Shown here in pieces: positions 1 to 8,801 of a stretch of DNA of 64,000 nucleotides (the stretch's first letter is position 1; each line of letters begins with the position of its first letter). The translations under genes and the position numbers were made by a program. The notes beneath the pieces are model-generated. The model saw nothing but the letters and a program-made list of their open reading frames with translations, searched no databases and had not been told where the DNA came from. Location of the stretch: NCBI GenBank assembly GCA_046081125.1, contig JBJTVH010000033.1, positions 1-64,000 on the forward strand. Direction: 5' to 3'. The stretch is from JBEIFW01 sp046081125 (GTDB lineage: Bacteria; Actinomycetota; Acidimicrobiia; Acidimicrobiales; Ilumatobacteraceae).

Positions 1-1178
1 ACGAGCCGCTGGATCTCCGAGGTGCCCTCGAAGATCGTGTAGATCTTGGCGTCGCGGTGCCAGCGCTCGACCGGGTACTCCCGGGTGTAGCCGTAGCCCC
101 CGAGGATCTGGATGGCCTGCTCGGTCACCCACACCGCGACCTCGCCGGCCTTCAGCTTCGACATCGAACCCTCGCCGCGGTGCAGACCGCCGTTGCGGGC
201 CTGCCAGGCGGCGCGGTGCACCAGCAACCGGGCCGCGTCGACCTCGGTGGCCATGTCGGCCAGCTTGAACGCGATGCCCTGGTGCATGGCGATCGGCTTG
301 CCGAACGCCTTTCGTTCCTTCGCGTACTCGAGCGCGTACTCGTAGGCGGCCCGGGCGATGCCGATCGCCTGCGCGCCGACCGTCGGCCGGGTGGCCTCGA
401 ACGTGGCCATCGCCGGCTGCTTTGCCCCGGTCACGCCGGCCTCCCGGGCCCGGGCCAGCTTGGCGTCGAGCTTGTCCTTGCCGCCCAACAGCATCCGGCC
501 CGGCACCCGCACGTCGTCGAGCACAACCTCGGCGGTGTGCGAGGCCCGGATCCCGTGCTTCGCGTACTTCTGACCCTGCGACAGCCCCTTGGTTCCCTTG
601 GGCACCACGAACGTCGCCTGGCCCCGGGACTTGAGCGCCGGATCGACGGTGGCCACCACGACGTGCACGTCGGCGATGCCGCCGTTGGTGATCCACGCCT
701 TGGTCCCGTTGAGCACCCACTCGTCGGTCGCTGCGTCGTACACCGCCCGGGTCCGCAGCGACGACACGTCGCTGCCGGCGTCGGGCTCGCTCACGCAGAA
801 CGCCCCGAGCTTCACGTCGTCGGCCGTGCCGAAGCACTGCGGCACCCACTCCATGAGCTGCTCGGGCGTGCCGTTCCCGGCGATCCCTGCGGCGGCCAGA
901 CCCGTGCCGAAGATCGCGAGGCCGATGCCGGCGTCGCCCCAGAACAGCTCCTCGGCGGCCACGGGCAGCATCAACCCGGACGGTTCGGTGAAGCTCTGGG
1001 CGATGAAGTCGAACGAGTAGAGCCCCACCTTGGCCGCTTCCTGCACGACCGGCCACGGGAACTCCTCGCGCTCGTCCCACTCGTGGGCAGCGGGCCGCAC
1101 CACGGCCTCGGCGAAATCGTGCACCCACTTCTGCACCTGCTGGACGTCTTCGGAGAGCTGCAGCGAGAACTCGGCCAT
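1..1178 (-). CDS. Acyl-CoA dehydrogenase, 3' end outside the window
   Basis: This is an FAD-dependent acyl-CoA dehydrogenase that introduces the alpha,beta double bond in acyl-CoA and passes electrons to ETF. The reading frame stays open to the window edge, so about 392 residues are visible and only the last few are missing. Family motifs are clear: CVSEPDAGSD, RKAFGKPIAMHQG, and near the end GGYGYTREYPVERWHRDAK and IFEGTSEIQR, whose Glu matches the catalytic base of the MCAD-type group. The ATG at 1178 is chosen because GGGAGGAG sits just upstream. The gene diverges from an NADPH-FMN reductase, and a palindrome at 1244-1259 lies in its promoter region, so TetR control is likely. The exact chain-length specificity cannot be read. 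Confidence 0.93.
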   Translation of the reverse strand, partial: MAEFSLQLSEDVQQVQKWVHDFAEAVVRPAAHEWDEREEFPWPVVQEAAKVGLYSFDFIAQSFTEPSGLMLPVAAEELFWGDAGIGLAIFGTGLAAAGIAGNGTPEQLMEWVPQCFGTADDVKLGAFCVSEPDAGSDVSSLRTRAVYDAATDEWVLNGTKAWITNGGIADVHVVVATVDPALKSRGQATFVVPKGTKGLSQGQKYAKHGIRASHTAEVVLDDVRVPGRMLLGGKDKLDAKLARAREAGVTGAKQPAMATFEATRPTVGAQAIGIARAAYEYALEYAKERKAFGKPIAMHQGIAFKLADMATEVDAARLLVHRAAWQARNGGLHRGEGSMSKLKAGEVAVWVTEQAIQILGGYGYTREYPVERWHRDAKIYTIFEGTSEIQRL

Positions 1179-1243
1179 GGGACTCCTCCCGGAGCGGGTG
1201 ACGAGGCGGGGTGACGGACGGACGCCGGAGGGCGGAACGTTAA

Positions 1244-1259
1244 GTTACCACTGGGTAAC
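1244..1259. promoter_or_regulatory. Palindromic operator between divergent genes
   Basis: A perfect interrupted palindrome, GTTACC-ACTG-GGTAAC, sits between the divergent acyl-CoA dehydrogenase and FMN reductase genes. It overlaps -10-like hexamers on both strands: TAACCT at 1256-1261 reading right, and TAACGT just to its left reading left. The shape is typical of TetR-family operators. A site with the same half-site and spacing lies directly before the TetR gene at 19777. Binding is inferred. Confidence 0.6.
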
Positions 1260-1287
1260 CTCGTGTGGTCAACGGCAGCATGCCCTC

Positions 1288-1845
1288 GTGCACGTTCTCG
1301 CCATCGCTGGCAGCCTGCGAACCGGGTCCTTCAACGCCGCGCTGCTGCGCGCGGCGCTCGGCCACCTCCCCGCCGAGGCCACCGTCACCTGGGAGACGGG
1401 CCTGCGCGACCTGCCCCACTACGACCAGGACCTCGACGACGCCGGCGGCCATCCGCTCGTCGACGCGTTCCGGGCTCGCTGCGCCGCCGCCGACGCGGTG
1501 CTCGTGGCCGCCCCCGAGTACAACACCGGCCTACCGAGCGCGTTGAAGAACGCCCTCGACTGGGCGTCCCGGCCGTTCGGGAACTCGCCCCTGAAGGGCA
1601 CCGCCGCCGCCGTGATCGGCACCTCCACGGGCCGTAGCGGCGCAGCGCGCGCCGTCGAGCAGGCCCGGTTCGTGCTGCTGATCTGCGGGGCCCGACTCAC
1701 CGACGCCCACCTCGCCGTGCCCTCCGCGCGTCCGATCTTCGACGCCGACCCCGTGGTACTGCCCGACGACGTCGCGGGCGCGTTGGCCGGCCTGGTCGGT
1801 GAGCTGGTCACGCTCGCGTCGGAACCGCCTGCAACGCCGGGGTGA
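1288..1845 (+). CDS. NADPH-dependent FMN reductase family protein
   Basis: A 185-residue flavodoxin-fold protein of the NADPH-dependent FMN reductase family (chromate/azo reductase-like), which reduces flavins or quinones in the cytoplasm. The N-terminus carries the phosphate-binding loop AIAGSLRTGSFN, and residues 72-91 hold the hallmark PEYNTGLPSALKNALDW. A GTG start at 1288 places the first strand (VHVLAIAGSL) at the N-terminus as in homologues; no good Shine-Dalgarno is seen. The last 38 bases overlap the 3' end of the convergent acyltransferase gene. The shared upstream palindrome suggests joint control with the acyl-CoA dehydrogenase. The physiological substrate is unknown. Confidence 0.88.
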   Translation: MHVLAIAGSLRTGSFNAALLRAALGHLPAEATVTWETGLRDLPHYDQDLDDAGGHPLVDAFRARCAAADAVLVAAPEYNTGLPSALKNALDWASRPFGNSPLKGTAAAVIGTSTGRSGAARAVEQARFVLLICGARLTDAHLAVPSARPIFDADPVVLPDDVAGALAGLVGELVTLASEPPATPG

Positions 1846-3799
1846 TCGCACCGAACACCAGCTGCGCGCCCGGCGCGAGGTAGTGCACGCCGTCCCACCG
1901 ATAGGACAGGCCCCGGGCCACCTGCTCGTCGGCGCACCACTCCGGGGGACCGGCGACGAACCGGGCCCGCTGAGGTTCCTCGGCCGCCACCCGCCGCAAC
2001 ACGTCGTTCAGGTGCCGCACCCGCGCGTCGTCACCTCGCTCGGGTAACAGCGGCAATCCGCCGACGGCGATCGGCCGGTAGCAGGGAACCTCCAGCAGCA
2101 CCGTCGTCGCGCCCACCGCCGCAACCGCTTCGATCCCGGCGCGCAACGTGCCGAGGAGCACCGCGTCGTGCTCGGGCGTGCCGAACCGCAGGACCGTGCC
2201 GTTGCGGTCGAGATCGAACACGTCCCACGCCCCGATCAACACGAGCGCGGCGTCGGCCTTGGCCGAGGTGACCGAACGAGCCCAACGCTGCGGCGCGTCC
2301 TTGCACGGGTCGAAGAAGCGCCGGAACCCGGCGCTCGAGCGCATCGAGCCGCCGGGGAACAGCCCGCACCCCTCGATCGAGCCGTCGACGAGGCCGAACG
2401 ACGCCGTGGCGGTGCCGGGAGCGTTGCGCACCAACGTCATCGCCTGGGAGTCACCGACGACGGCGAGCGTGCGCCGCCCCGGCGTCGATGCCGGGCTCCC
2501 GGCCGCGCTCGTGGCGGGGGACGTCCCCGGGGACGTCACGGGGGACGTCACGGAGGACGTCACGGGGGCGGCCGCCCCCGGGACCGGCCCGGTGGCGAGG
2601 TCCACCTCCTCGGCACCGGCGAGGCGGGAGCCGACGAACGGCACGACCAGCGCCATCGCGAGCCCGGCCGCCAGTGCCGGGCGCCGGGCCCATCGCCGCT
2701 CGCGGATCGGGGTCTCGACGTAGGCGTACGTCAGCTCGGTGGCGAGCACGGTCACCGCCACCCGGAACGCCAGCAGCTGCCACCCCGACATCCCGGTATC
2801 GACCTGCGTGCACACGACGATGACCGGCCAGTGCCACAGGTACAGCCCGTAGGACCGGCGCCCCACCCACTGCAGCACCGGGGTCGACAGCACCGTGCGG
2901 AACCGGCGCGCTCCGGGGTGGACGGCGGCGGCGATGGCCACGAGCGACACGAGCGATACCGCAGCCATCCCGCCCCGGTACAGCACCGGGCCGAGCGACT
3001 CGGTCGGCAGGAAGAACCCGTAGGTGTCGAACCCGACCACTGCGATCCCCAACAGCCCCAGGGCGACGAACCCGGCGGCGTCGAGCAGCGGCAGGGCCCG
3101 ACGCTCGGCCGCCGGATGACGCCACGGCCGCCACACGCACGCGAGCGCTGCCCCGGCCAAGAGCCCCGACGCCCGGGTGTCGGTGCCGACGTAGGCCCGG
3201 GTGGCATCACCCGTCGGGTCGGCGGCGATCACGAACCACGCCGCCGAGGCCACCGCCAGCCCGGCCAGCACCGCGCCGGCCCGGCCCACCCGTGGACCCA
3301 CCCGGGCGGCCAGCACCCCGAACGCGACCGGGAACACCAGATACCACTGCTCCTCCACCGCCAACGACCACAGGTGTCGCAGCAGCGGCGGCCGTCCGAG
3401 CTGGTCGAAGTACCCCTGCCCGGTCCAGATCTGCCACCAGTTCGACACGTAGAACACCGACGCCACCAGGTCGCTGCGCAGCCGGGCGAGCGCATCGGGC
3501 ACCTGCCAGGCGGCGTAGGCGGCGACGACCACGAGCATGGTCCCCAGCGCCGGCAGCAACCGCCGGGCCCGCCGGATCCAGAACTGCCGCAACGAGATCG
3601 TGCCGGTCGCGTCACGCTCGTCGAGCAGCAGCGCAGTGATCAGGAACCCGCTGACGACGAAGAACACCTCGACGCCGAGGTAGCCACCGCCGAACCATCC
3701 CCAACCGAGGTGGTACGCGACGACCACCAGCACCGACACCGCCCGCAGGCCGTCGAGCGCCGGCTGGTGCGGCAGACGAGCGACGGGCTCGGTTCTCAT
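1808..3799 (-). CDS. OafA/YrhL-type acyltransferase with SGNH domain
   Basis: A 663-residue membrane acyltransferase of the acyltransferase-3 family fused to a C-terminal SGNH domain, as in OafA-like enzymes that O-acetylate surface glycans. Residues 11-35 carry the family signature LDGLRAVSVLVVVAYH with the expected His, followed by about ten hydrophobic segments. A Thr/Ser/Pro linker encoded by a 12-base repeat around 2515-2565 joins the SGNH domain, where VVGDSQAM (block I Ser) and WDGVHY (Asp-His) are visible. The start at 3799 is chosen because homologues begin just before the LDGLRA motif. It lies 13 bases after the SDR gene stop, so the two are probably co-transcribed. The acyl acceptor is unknown, but a surface polysaccharide is likely. 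Confidence 0.9.
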   Translation of the reverse strand: MRTEPVARLPHQPALDGLRAVSVLVVVAYHLGWGWFGGGYLGVEVFFVVSGFLITALLLDERDATGTISLRQFWIRRARRLLPALGTMLVVVAAYAAWQVPDALARLRSDLVASVFYVSNWWQIWTGQGYFDQLGRPPLLRHLWSLAVEEQWYLVFPVAFGVLAARVGPRVGRAGAVLAGLAVASAAWFVIAADPTGDATRAYVGTDTRASGLLAGAALACVWRPWRHPAAERRALPLLDAAGFVALGLLGIAVVGFDTYGFFLPTESLGPVLYRGGMAAVSLVSLVAIAAAVHPGARRFRTVLSTPVLQWVGRRSYGLYLWHWPVIVVCTQVDTGMSGWQLLAFRVAVTVLATELTYAYVETPIRERRWARRPALAAGLAMALVVPFVGSRLAGAEEVDLATGPVPGAAAPVTSSVTSPVTSPGTSPATSAAGSPASTPGRRTLAVVGDSQAMTLVRNAPGTATASFGLVDGSIEGCGLFPGGSMRSSAGFRRFFDPCKDAPQRWARSVTSAKADAALVLIGAWDVFDLDRNGTVLRFGTPEHDAVLLGTLRAGIEAVAAVGATTVLLEVPCYRPIAVGGLPLLPERGDDARVRHLNDVLRRVAAEEPQRARFVAGPPEWCADEQVARGLSYRWDGVHYLAPGAQLVFGAITPALQAVPTRA

Positions 3800-3812
3800 G
3801 GGACCCCCAACG

Positions 3813-4697
3813 CTACTGAGGCTCCTGGCGGATGCGCCGGTACCGCGGCGCGCGGCCGGTGGTGCCGTAGGCCATGCCTGCCAGCTTGTCGTTGAGGCCC
3901 TTGAACATGTGGCTGTACTGGGTGATGCGCGGACCGGCGGCGAGGAGCCCGCCGTCGACCACGATGTCCTGGCCGGTGACGAACACCGAGTCGTCACCGG
4001 CCAGCCACAGCGCCGCCCCGGCGATGTGCTCGGGCAGGCCACGATCGGGCCACGGCTGCAGCTCCGCGCGCCAGTCGTCGGCCCGGGCCTCGTCGCCCAT
4101 GTGCATCAACGGCGTGTAGATCACGCCGGGGCAGATGGCGTTCACCCGGATCCGGAACGGTGCGAGCTCGAGCGAGGCGGCCTGCGACAGGCGGGACACC
4201 GCGGCCTTGGCCGCCGAGTACGGCGTTGCGCCGCCACCGGCGTTGATCCCGGCGATCGAGGCGGTGTTGATGATCGACCCGCCCTGGCCGGCCTCGATCA
4301 TCACCTTGGCCGCATGCTTTATCCCGAGGAACACCGAACGGACGTCGACCGCGAACGTCTCGTCCCACGCGTCGACGTCGATCTCGGTGATCGCTCCGAA
4401 CGCCCCGCCGATCCCGGCGTTGTTGAACATCACGTCGAGGTGACCGAACGCCTCCACTGCCAGGCTCACGAGCGCCGCGACGTCGTCCTCCACGGCGACG
4501 TCGGTGCGGGAGAACCGCACCCGGTCCTGCTCGCCCCGGCTACGGCACGCGGCGAGCAACTCGTCGCCCTTGGCGGTGTTGAGGTCGGCGACGACCACGC
4601 AGGCTCCTTCGGACAGGAACCGTTCGACGGTCCCGAGACCCATGCCGCTCGCCCCACCGGTGATGACGGCGACCTTGCCGTCGAGCCGTCCGCTCAT
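3813..4697 (-). CDS. SDR family oxidoreductase
   Basis: A 294-residue short-chain dehydrogenase/reductase of the classical type, an NAD(P)H-dependent carbonyl/alcohol oxidoreductase. The Rossmann motif TGGASGMGLG is near residue 13, NNAG near 91, a catalytic Ser in INTASIAG, and the YSAAK Tyr-Lys pair near 160. VDGG marks the end of the SDR core. About 40 extra residues follow (GPRITQYSHMFKGLNDK onward), a little longer than a minimal SDR. It precedes the acyltransferase gene by 13 bases and follows cysS on the same strand. The substrate cannot be deduced. Confidence 0.9.
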   Translation of the reverse strand: MSGRLDGKVAVITGGASGMGLGTVERFLSEGACVVVADLNTAKGDELLAACRSRGEQDRVRFSRTDVAVEDDVAALVSLAVEAFGHLDVMFNNAGIGGAFGAITEIDVDAWDETFAVDVRSVFLGIKHAAKVMIEAGQGGSIINTASIAGINAGGGATPYSAAKAAVSRLSQAASLELAPFRIRVNAICPGVIYTPLMHMGDEARADDWRAELQPWPDRGLPEHIAGAALWLAGDDSVFVTGQDIVVDGGLLAAGPRITQYSHMFKGLNDKLAGMAYGTTGRAPRYRRIRQEPQ

Positions 4698-4766
4698 CGC
4701 AATCCCCTCCTGCCCGGTGCCCCCTGCGCCGGCACGTGCATCCTGGCCCGGCTCGGGTGCGCGCGC

Positions 4767-6122
4767 CTACCGACGGACCTTGGTGCCCTCCCGGGTGGTC
4801 TCGACCACCCAGCCGTCGGCCTGCAGCGCGGCACGCAGCTCGTCGGCGGCGGCAAAGTCCTTCGCCGCGCGCGCTGCGTCGAGAGCGGCCGCCCGGGCCG
4901 CCACGTCGTCGGGGACGTCGTCGGCCGCCTTAAGCCGCAAGCCGACCGCGTCGCACGCCACCCGCACGGCCGCCGCCAGGGACGCGGCGATCCCCGGCTC
5001 ACCGGCGTCGAGGGCTGCGTTGGCCCGGGTGACCGCGTCGAACACGACTGCCATCGCACCCGGTGTGTCGAGGTCGTCGTCCATCCGGGCCGCGAACGCA
5101 CCGAGCACCGCAGCGTCGGGCGTGGTGCCGTCGCCGGGCCGGCGGCGGGCCAGGCCGTCGAGCCGGCCGAGCGCTTTCACGGACGCTTCGAGCACCTCGC
5201 CGCTCACGCCGACCGGTGAGCGGTAGTGCGACTGCAGCAGGACCATCCGGTAGGCCCGGGGGTCGTACACGTCGGTGAGGTCGAGCAGGTTTGCCACGTT
5301 CCCGAGCGACTTCGACATCTTCTCGCCCTCGGCGTCGACCACGAAGCCGTTGTGCATCCAGTGGTTCGCGAACCGCTTGCCGAGCGCGACCGCCTGGGCC
5401 CGTTCGTTCTCGTGGTGGGGGAAACGCAAATCCATGCCGCCGCAGTGCAGGTCGAAGCCTTCCCCGAGCAGTTCCAGCGACATCACCACGCACTCGGAAT
5501 GCCATCCCGGCCGGCCCGCACCCCACGGCGACGGCCACGACGGCTCACCGGGCTTGGACAGCTTCCACAGCGCGAAATCGGCGGGATGGCGCTTGGCTTC
5601 GGCGCCGAACACCTCCCGCTCCCCACCGCCCGCGAGCAGGTCCTCGAGGCGCTGATGGGCGAGCAGTCCGTAGTCGTCCACCGACTCGACCGACAGGTAC
5701 ATCCCGTCGGCGGTGGGGTACGCCCGGCCGAGCTCGACGAGTCGGGCGATCATGTCGACCATCGCAGTGACGTAGTCGGTGGCGTGGGGGACGTCGGTCG
5801 GTCGCTCCACGTCGAGTCGCGCCATCGCCGTCCACCACACGTCCTCGCACCGGCGGGCGATGTCGCCCGAGTCGCGCCCCTCACGCTGGGCCCGGTCGAT
5901 GATCTTGTCGTCGATGTCGGTGATGTTCGACACCAGGCGCACCTCGAGGCCTTGCCAGCGCAGGTAGCGACGCAACACGTCGTAGACGAGCGTCGCCCGG
6001 CCGTGGCCGAGGTGCGGCGGGCCGTAGACGGTGGGCCCGCAGAGGTAGATGCTCACGACTCCGGGCTCGCGCAGGGCGAGCTCACGGACCTGCGGGGTGG
6101 CGGAGTCGTAGAGCCGGACCAC
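4767..6122 (-). CDS. cysS: Cysteine--tRNA ligase
   Basis: Cysteinyl-tRNA synthetase, 451 residues, which charges tRNA-Cys in the cytoplasm. The N-terminus shows the zinc-ligand Cys and HIGH-type motif in YLCGPTVYGPPHLGHGR. CGGMDLRFPHHENE carries further zinc and catalytic residues, and EKMSKSLGN is the KMSKS loop. The C-terminal DALR domain ends in a helical DAARAAKDFAAADELRAAL segment typical of CysS. Length fits the family. The related mycothiol ligase MshC was considered, but it lacks this full C-terminal domain. Confidence 0.96.
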   Translation of the reverse strand: MVRLYDSATPQVRELALREPGVVSIYLCGPTVYGPPHLGHGRATLVYDVLRRYLRWQGLEVRLVSNITDIDDKIIDRAQREGRDSGDIARRCEDVWWTAMARLDVERPTDVPHATDYVTAMVDMIARLVELGRAYPTADGMYLSVESVDDYGLLAHQRLEDLLAGGGEREVFGAEAKRHPADFALWKLSKPGEPSWPSPWGAGRPGWHSECVVMSLELLGEGFDLHCGGMDLRFPHHENERAQAVALGKRFANHWMHNGFVVDAEGEKMSKSLGNVANLLDLTDVYDPRAYRMVLLQSHYRSPVGVSGEVLEASVKALGRLDGLARRRPGDGTTPDAAVLGAFAARMDDDLDTPGAMAVVFDAVTRANAALDAGEPGIAASLAAAVRVACDAVGLRLKAADDVPDDVAARAAALDAARAAKDFAAADELRAALQADGWVVETTREGTKVRR

Positions 6123-6173
6123 GGGCGCCGAGCGTACCGGCCGCCCGTGATCCGGCTCCGTCGATTTGTCGGC

Positions 6174-6596
6174 TCAGGCGGCCGGGCGCGAACCCTTCGA
6201 CACCCAGTACTCGTTCAGCGCAGCCTGGACCTTCGTGTACCAGATGATGTTCCCGATCAGCGGCAGGAGGAACCACAGGCCGAGCAGCGGCTGGACCGGG
6301 CTCTCCCGGCCGTCGCGCTTGTACATGTTGGCGACCTCCATCGGGATGAGGAACATCGTCACCGGCGCCACGAGAAAGGTGATGACGAGGTGGATCGCGC
6401 CACCGAGCCCTTCGCCGGTGTGCTGCTTGAGATCCTCACCGGTGCGGAAGCTCCACACGATCGACCAGACCCCGCAGGTCACGATCGCGAGCAGGATGTT
6501 CAATCCCGGCTTGTAGAACACACCGTCCAGGCTCGGCGGCACGGGACCGGTGGCCGGACCGGCGGCGGCGGGGGGCGGTGGCGGTGTCTGGCTCAT
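6174..6596 (-). CDS. DUF4234-like small membrane protein
   Basis: A 140-residue integral membrane protein with a Pro/Ala-rich cytoplasmic N-terminus (SQTPPPPPAAAGPATG) and about three to four hydrophobic segments. The pattern ILLAIVTCGVWSIVWSF followed by a helix with a charged LKQHTGEG loop resembles the DUF4234 family, whose function is unknown. It lies between cysS and the ccm operon on the same strand, 24 bases after the CcmI-like gene would start being read into it, so it may be the last gene of the ccm transcript. Start is the ATG at 6596. Confidence 0.75.
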   Translation of the reverse strand: MSQTPPPPPAAAGPATGPVPPSLDGVFYKPGLNILLAIVTCGVWSIVWSFRTGEDLKQHTGEGLGGAIHLVITFLVAPVTMFLIPMEVANMYKRDGRESPVQPLLGLWFLLPLIGNIIWYTKVQAALNEYWVSKGSRPAA

Positions 6597-6619
6597 GGAC
6601 GCCACCGTAGTGCCGCCGG

Positions 6620-7735
6620 TCAGCCCCCCAGAGCGCTGTTCAAATCGGCGACCAGCGGGGCGAGCGACGCCGAGACGGCGCCGGACCGGCACCGGCCGAA
6701 CGCATCCTTGGCGCCGGCGGGGTCGTTGCGGACGCTGATGCGGATCGAGGCCTTGAGGCAGGCGGCGTTCGCGTAGTCGGGCCGAAGGGTGATCGCTCGA
6801 TCGACGAGCGCCTCGGCCCTGTCGTAGAGGTCCGGCGCCTTGGCCTGCAGTGCGACCCCGGCCACGAGCCAGCCCCGGAACGCGAGCGCCTCGACGTTGT
6901 CGGGTTGCCGGGCCAGCACCTTGTCGTAGGTGGTGATCGCCTCCTGCGCGTTGGGGGCCGACCGGGCCGAGCGCAGCAGATCGGCCACCGCCGGGTCGCC
7001 CCCGTCGAGGCCCGAATAGCCGATCGCTTCGTCGATCTGGGAGCCGAGGGCCTGCACCAGGCCGCTCACGACGTCGGGCGGGTCGGCCACCACGCAGTCG
7101 ACGTAGGGCCCTCGGGCCCCGGCCGGATCCTTCGTGTACCGGAACCGGACGATGGCGCTGAAGCACGCGGCGTCGGCGTACCCGGGGTTCGCGGCGCGGG
7201 CCCGGTCGAGGCCGTCGAGCGCGGTTGCGACGACGGGCGCCGGCGGTGCGCCCGCCGCGGCCGCCGCCCGGATCGACAGCCACGCTCGGTAGGTGAGCGC
7301 CTCGGGGTTGTCCGGCGAGGTCTGCAGCACCTCGTCGTAGAGCGCGAGCGCCCGCGCCGGATCGCTGCCCTGGAGCTGGCGGGCGTTGGCCAGCCGGTTC
7401 GCGTTCGACTCGCCGATCCCGCCCGAGATCGTCTCCGAGGGCAACCGGTTCCCAGCCGTGCGGGCCACCAGCAGCCCGGCACCGACGGCGAGCACTGCGA
7501 CGGCCGCCACGACCGCCACCGACCGCAGGGCCCGGCGGCGGGGTGGGCGGGCCGGCGCGGCGGGGGCGCGGCCGGACTCGATCCGGCGCAGCACCGCCGC
7601 GGCGCGTGCGGTGTAGTCGTCCTTCAGGGCGGCGTAGTCGACCTCGTCGACGTCGCCGGCGGCGTGTTCCGCCTCGAGGTCGGCGAGCGAGGCCAGCAGG
7701 AAATCCCGCTCGGCCTCGAGCTAGGCCTCGCTCAC
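6620..7735 (-). CDS. CcmI-like TPR protein, in-frame TAG at codon 5
   Basis: A membrane-anchored TPR-like protein, last gene of the ccm operon and in the position of CcmI (apocytochrome chaperone). The frame starts at the GTG at 7735, overlapping the ccmH stop as GTGA. Codon 5 (7721-7723) reads TAG where GAG would give VSEAELEAERDFLLASL, a typical N-terminus for this protein. After the stop the frame is open for 367 codons. It encodes a charged helical region, one transmembrane helix (SVAVVAAVAVLAVGAGLLVA), and two TPR-like blocks with the echoes DPARALALYDEVLQTSPDN and AQEAITTYDKVLARQPDN. If the TAG is real, translation could restart only at the GTG at 7594, losing about 47 residues but keeping the TM helix. 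A sequencing error is equally possible. Confidence 0.7.
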
Positions 7736-8208
7736 GCCTCTTGCTCCTCGAGCTCCCGATCGCGCTGCGCCGCGAGCGCGGCAGCCACCAGGGCACGATC
7801 CTCGGCGCTCGCAGCGCCGGCGAGCCGGCGGGACCGGAACATCACGACGAGCCCGGCCACCGCCGCGATCCCGGCGATGACCGGCAGCGCCCACACGAGG
7901 CTGGCGAACCCTTCGGCCGGCGGAACGAACTGCGATCCCGGGAACGATCGCTCGATCCCCGCGCGGATCTCGGCGTCGGTGCGCCCGGCGGCGACCTGTC
8001 GAGCGATCTCGGCTTTGATCTGCATCGCGGAGGTCGCCCGCGAGTCGTACACGCTCTCGGCCTCGCAGGTCGGGCACTTGAGCGTGCGGGCGATCGCCTC
8101 GATCCGTTCACGGCTGTCGGCGGGGCCTTCGTCGCGGACGACGGCGACCGCCAGCGCCGCAGCGACGATCAGCCCCAGCGCGACCCAACCGAGCAGTCGC
8201 GGCTTCAC
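7732..8208 (-). CDS. ccmH: Cytochrome c maturation protein CcmH
   Basis: A 158-residue CcmH/CycL-type protein, an extracytoplasmic membrane-anchored thiol oxidoreductase that prepares apocytochrome c cysteines for heme ligation. It has an N-terminal anchor, then TLKCPTCEAESVYDS with the redox CxxC, and the three-helix core IKAEIARQVAAGRTDAEIRAG. A second hydrophobic helix (WALPVIAGIAAVAGLVVMF) follows near residue 115. The start is the GTG at 8208, sharing GTGA with the stop of the upstream thioredoxin-like gene. The second TM and short charged tail match stand-alone CcmH proteins rather than the E. coli CcmH-CcmI fusion. Confidence 0.9.
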   Translation of the reverse strand: MKPRLLGWVALGLIVAAALAVAVVRDEGPADSRERIEAIARTLKCPTCEAESVYDSRATSAMQIKAEIARQVAAGRTDAEIRAGIERSFPGSQFVPPAEGFASLVWALPVIAGIAAVAGLVVMFRSRRLAGAASAEDRALVAAALAAQRDRELEEQEA

Positions 8209-8801
8209 GTCCGGCTCCGCAGGGCGTTCATCTGGGCCAGGAGCCCGTCGGCGGTCACGGTGGAGATGATCCGCTGCCGCACGATCCCGGCCGGGTCGAT
8301 GATCCAGGTCTCGGGCACCCGGGCGACACCGAAATCGACGAACGCCTTGCCGGTCGGCTCGGCCACCACCGGCCACGACCCGCCGTTGTCGGCGAAGAAC
8401 CGCCGGGTGTCGTCGAACTCCTGGAAGTTGGACAGCAGGCTGACCAGCTCGACCCGCCCGGTCGTCAGCCGCGCCTGACTCGTTGCGAAGGCAACGAGTT
8501 CCGGATGCTCCTCCACGCACGGCACGCACGACGGGGAGAAGAAGTTGAGCACCACCCAGCTCCCCCGGCGGTCCGACAGCCGGAACGTGCGGCCGTCCAG
8601 TGTCGGGCCCTCGACGGCGGGCGCGGGCCGGCCGAGCAGCGGCGTGGCGGCAGCGTCCACCTCCTCGCCCTTGCCCGTGGCGAGGATCACCACGAGGCCG
8701 GCGACGACCACGGCCACGGCGAGCGAGATCCACGGCGCCACCCGTCGGCGGGGCGGGCCCTCGAAGACGACGGGCTCGTCGGGCGCAAGGTCGGCGCTCA
8801 C
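8205..8801 (-). CDS. ccmG: CcmG/ResA-type thiol-disulfide oxidoreductase
   Basis: A 198-residue membrane-tethered thioredoxin-fold protein that supplies reductant for heme attachment (CcmG/DsbE or ResA/TlpA group). One N-terminal TM helix (ISLAVAVVVAGLVVILATG) is followed by an AhpC/TSA-type domain with the active site SPSCVPCVEEHP, and the cis-Pro region RVPETWIIDPAG. The start is the GTG at 8801, overlapping the ccmF stop as GTGA. Gene order and coupling put it firmly in the ccm operon. Confidence 0.9.
   Translation of the reverse strand: MSADLAPDEPVVFEGPPRRRVAPWISLAVAVVVAGLVVILATGKGEEVDAAATPLLGRPAPAVEGPTLDGRTFRLSDRRGSWVVLNFFSPSCVPCVEEHPELVAFATSQARLTTGRVELVSLLSNFQEFDDTRRFFADNGGSWPVVAEPTGKAFVDFGVARVPETWIIDPAGIVRQRIISTVTADGLLAQMNALRSRT

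Noticed and set aside
2515..2565. Repeated GACGTCAC units within the acyltransferase gene
   Set aside because: They encode an in-frame Thr/Ser/Pro linker between membrane and SGNH domains. A coding repeat explains them better than operators.
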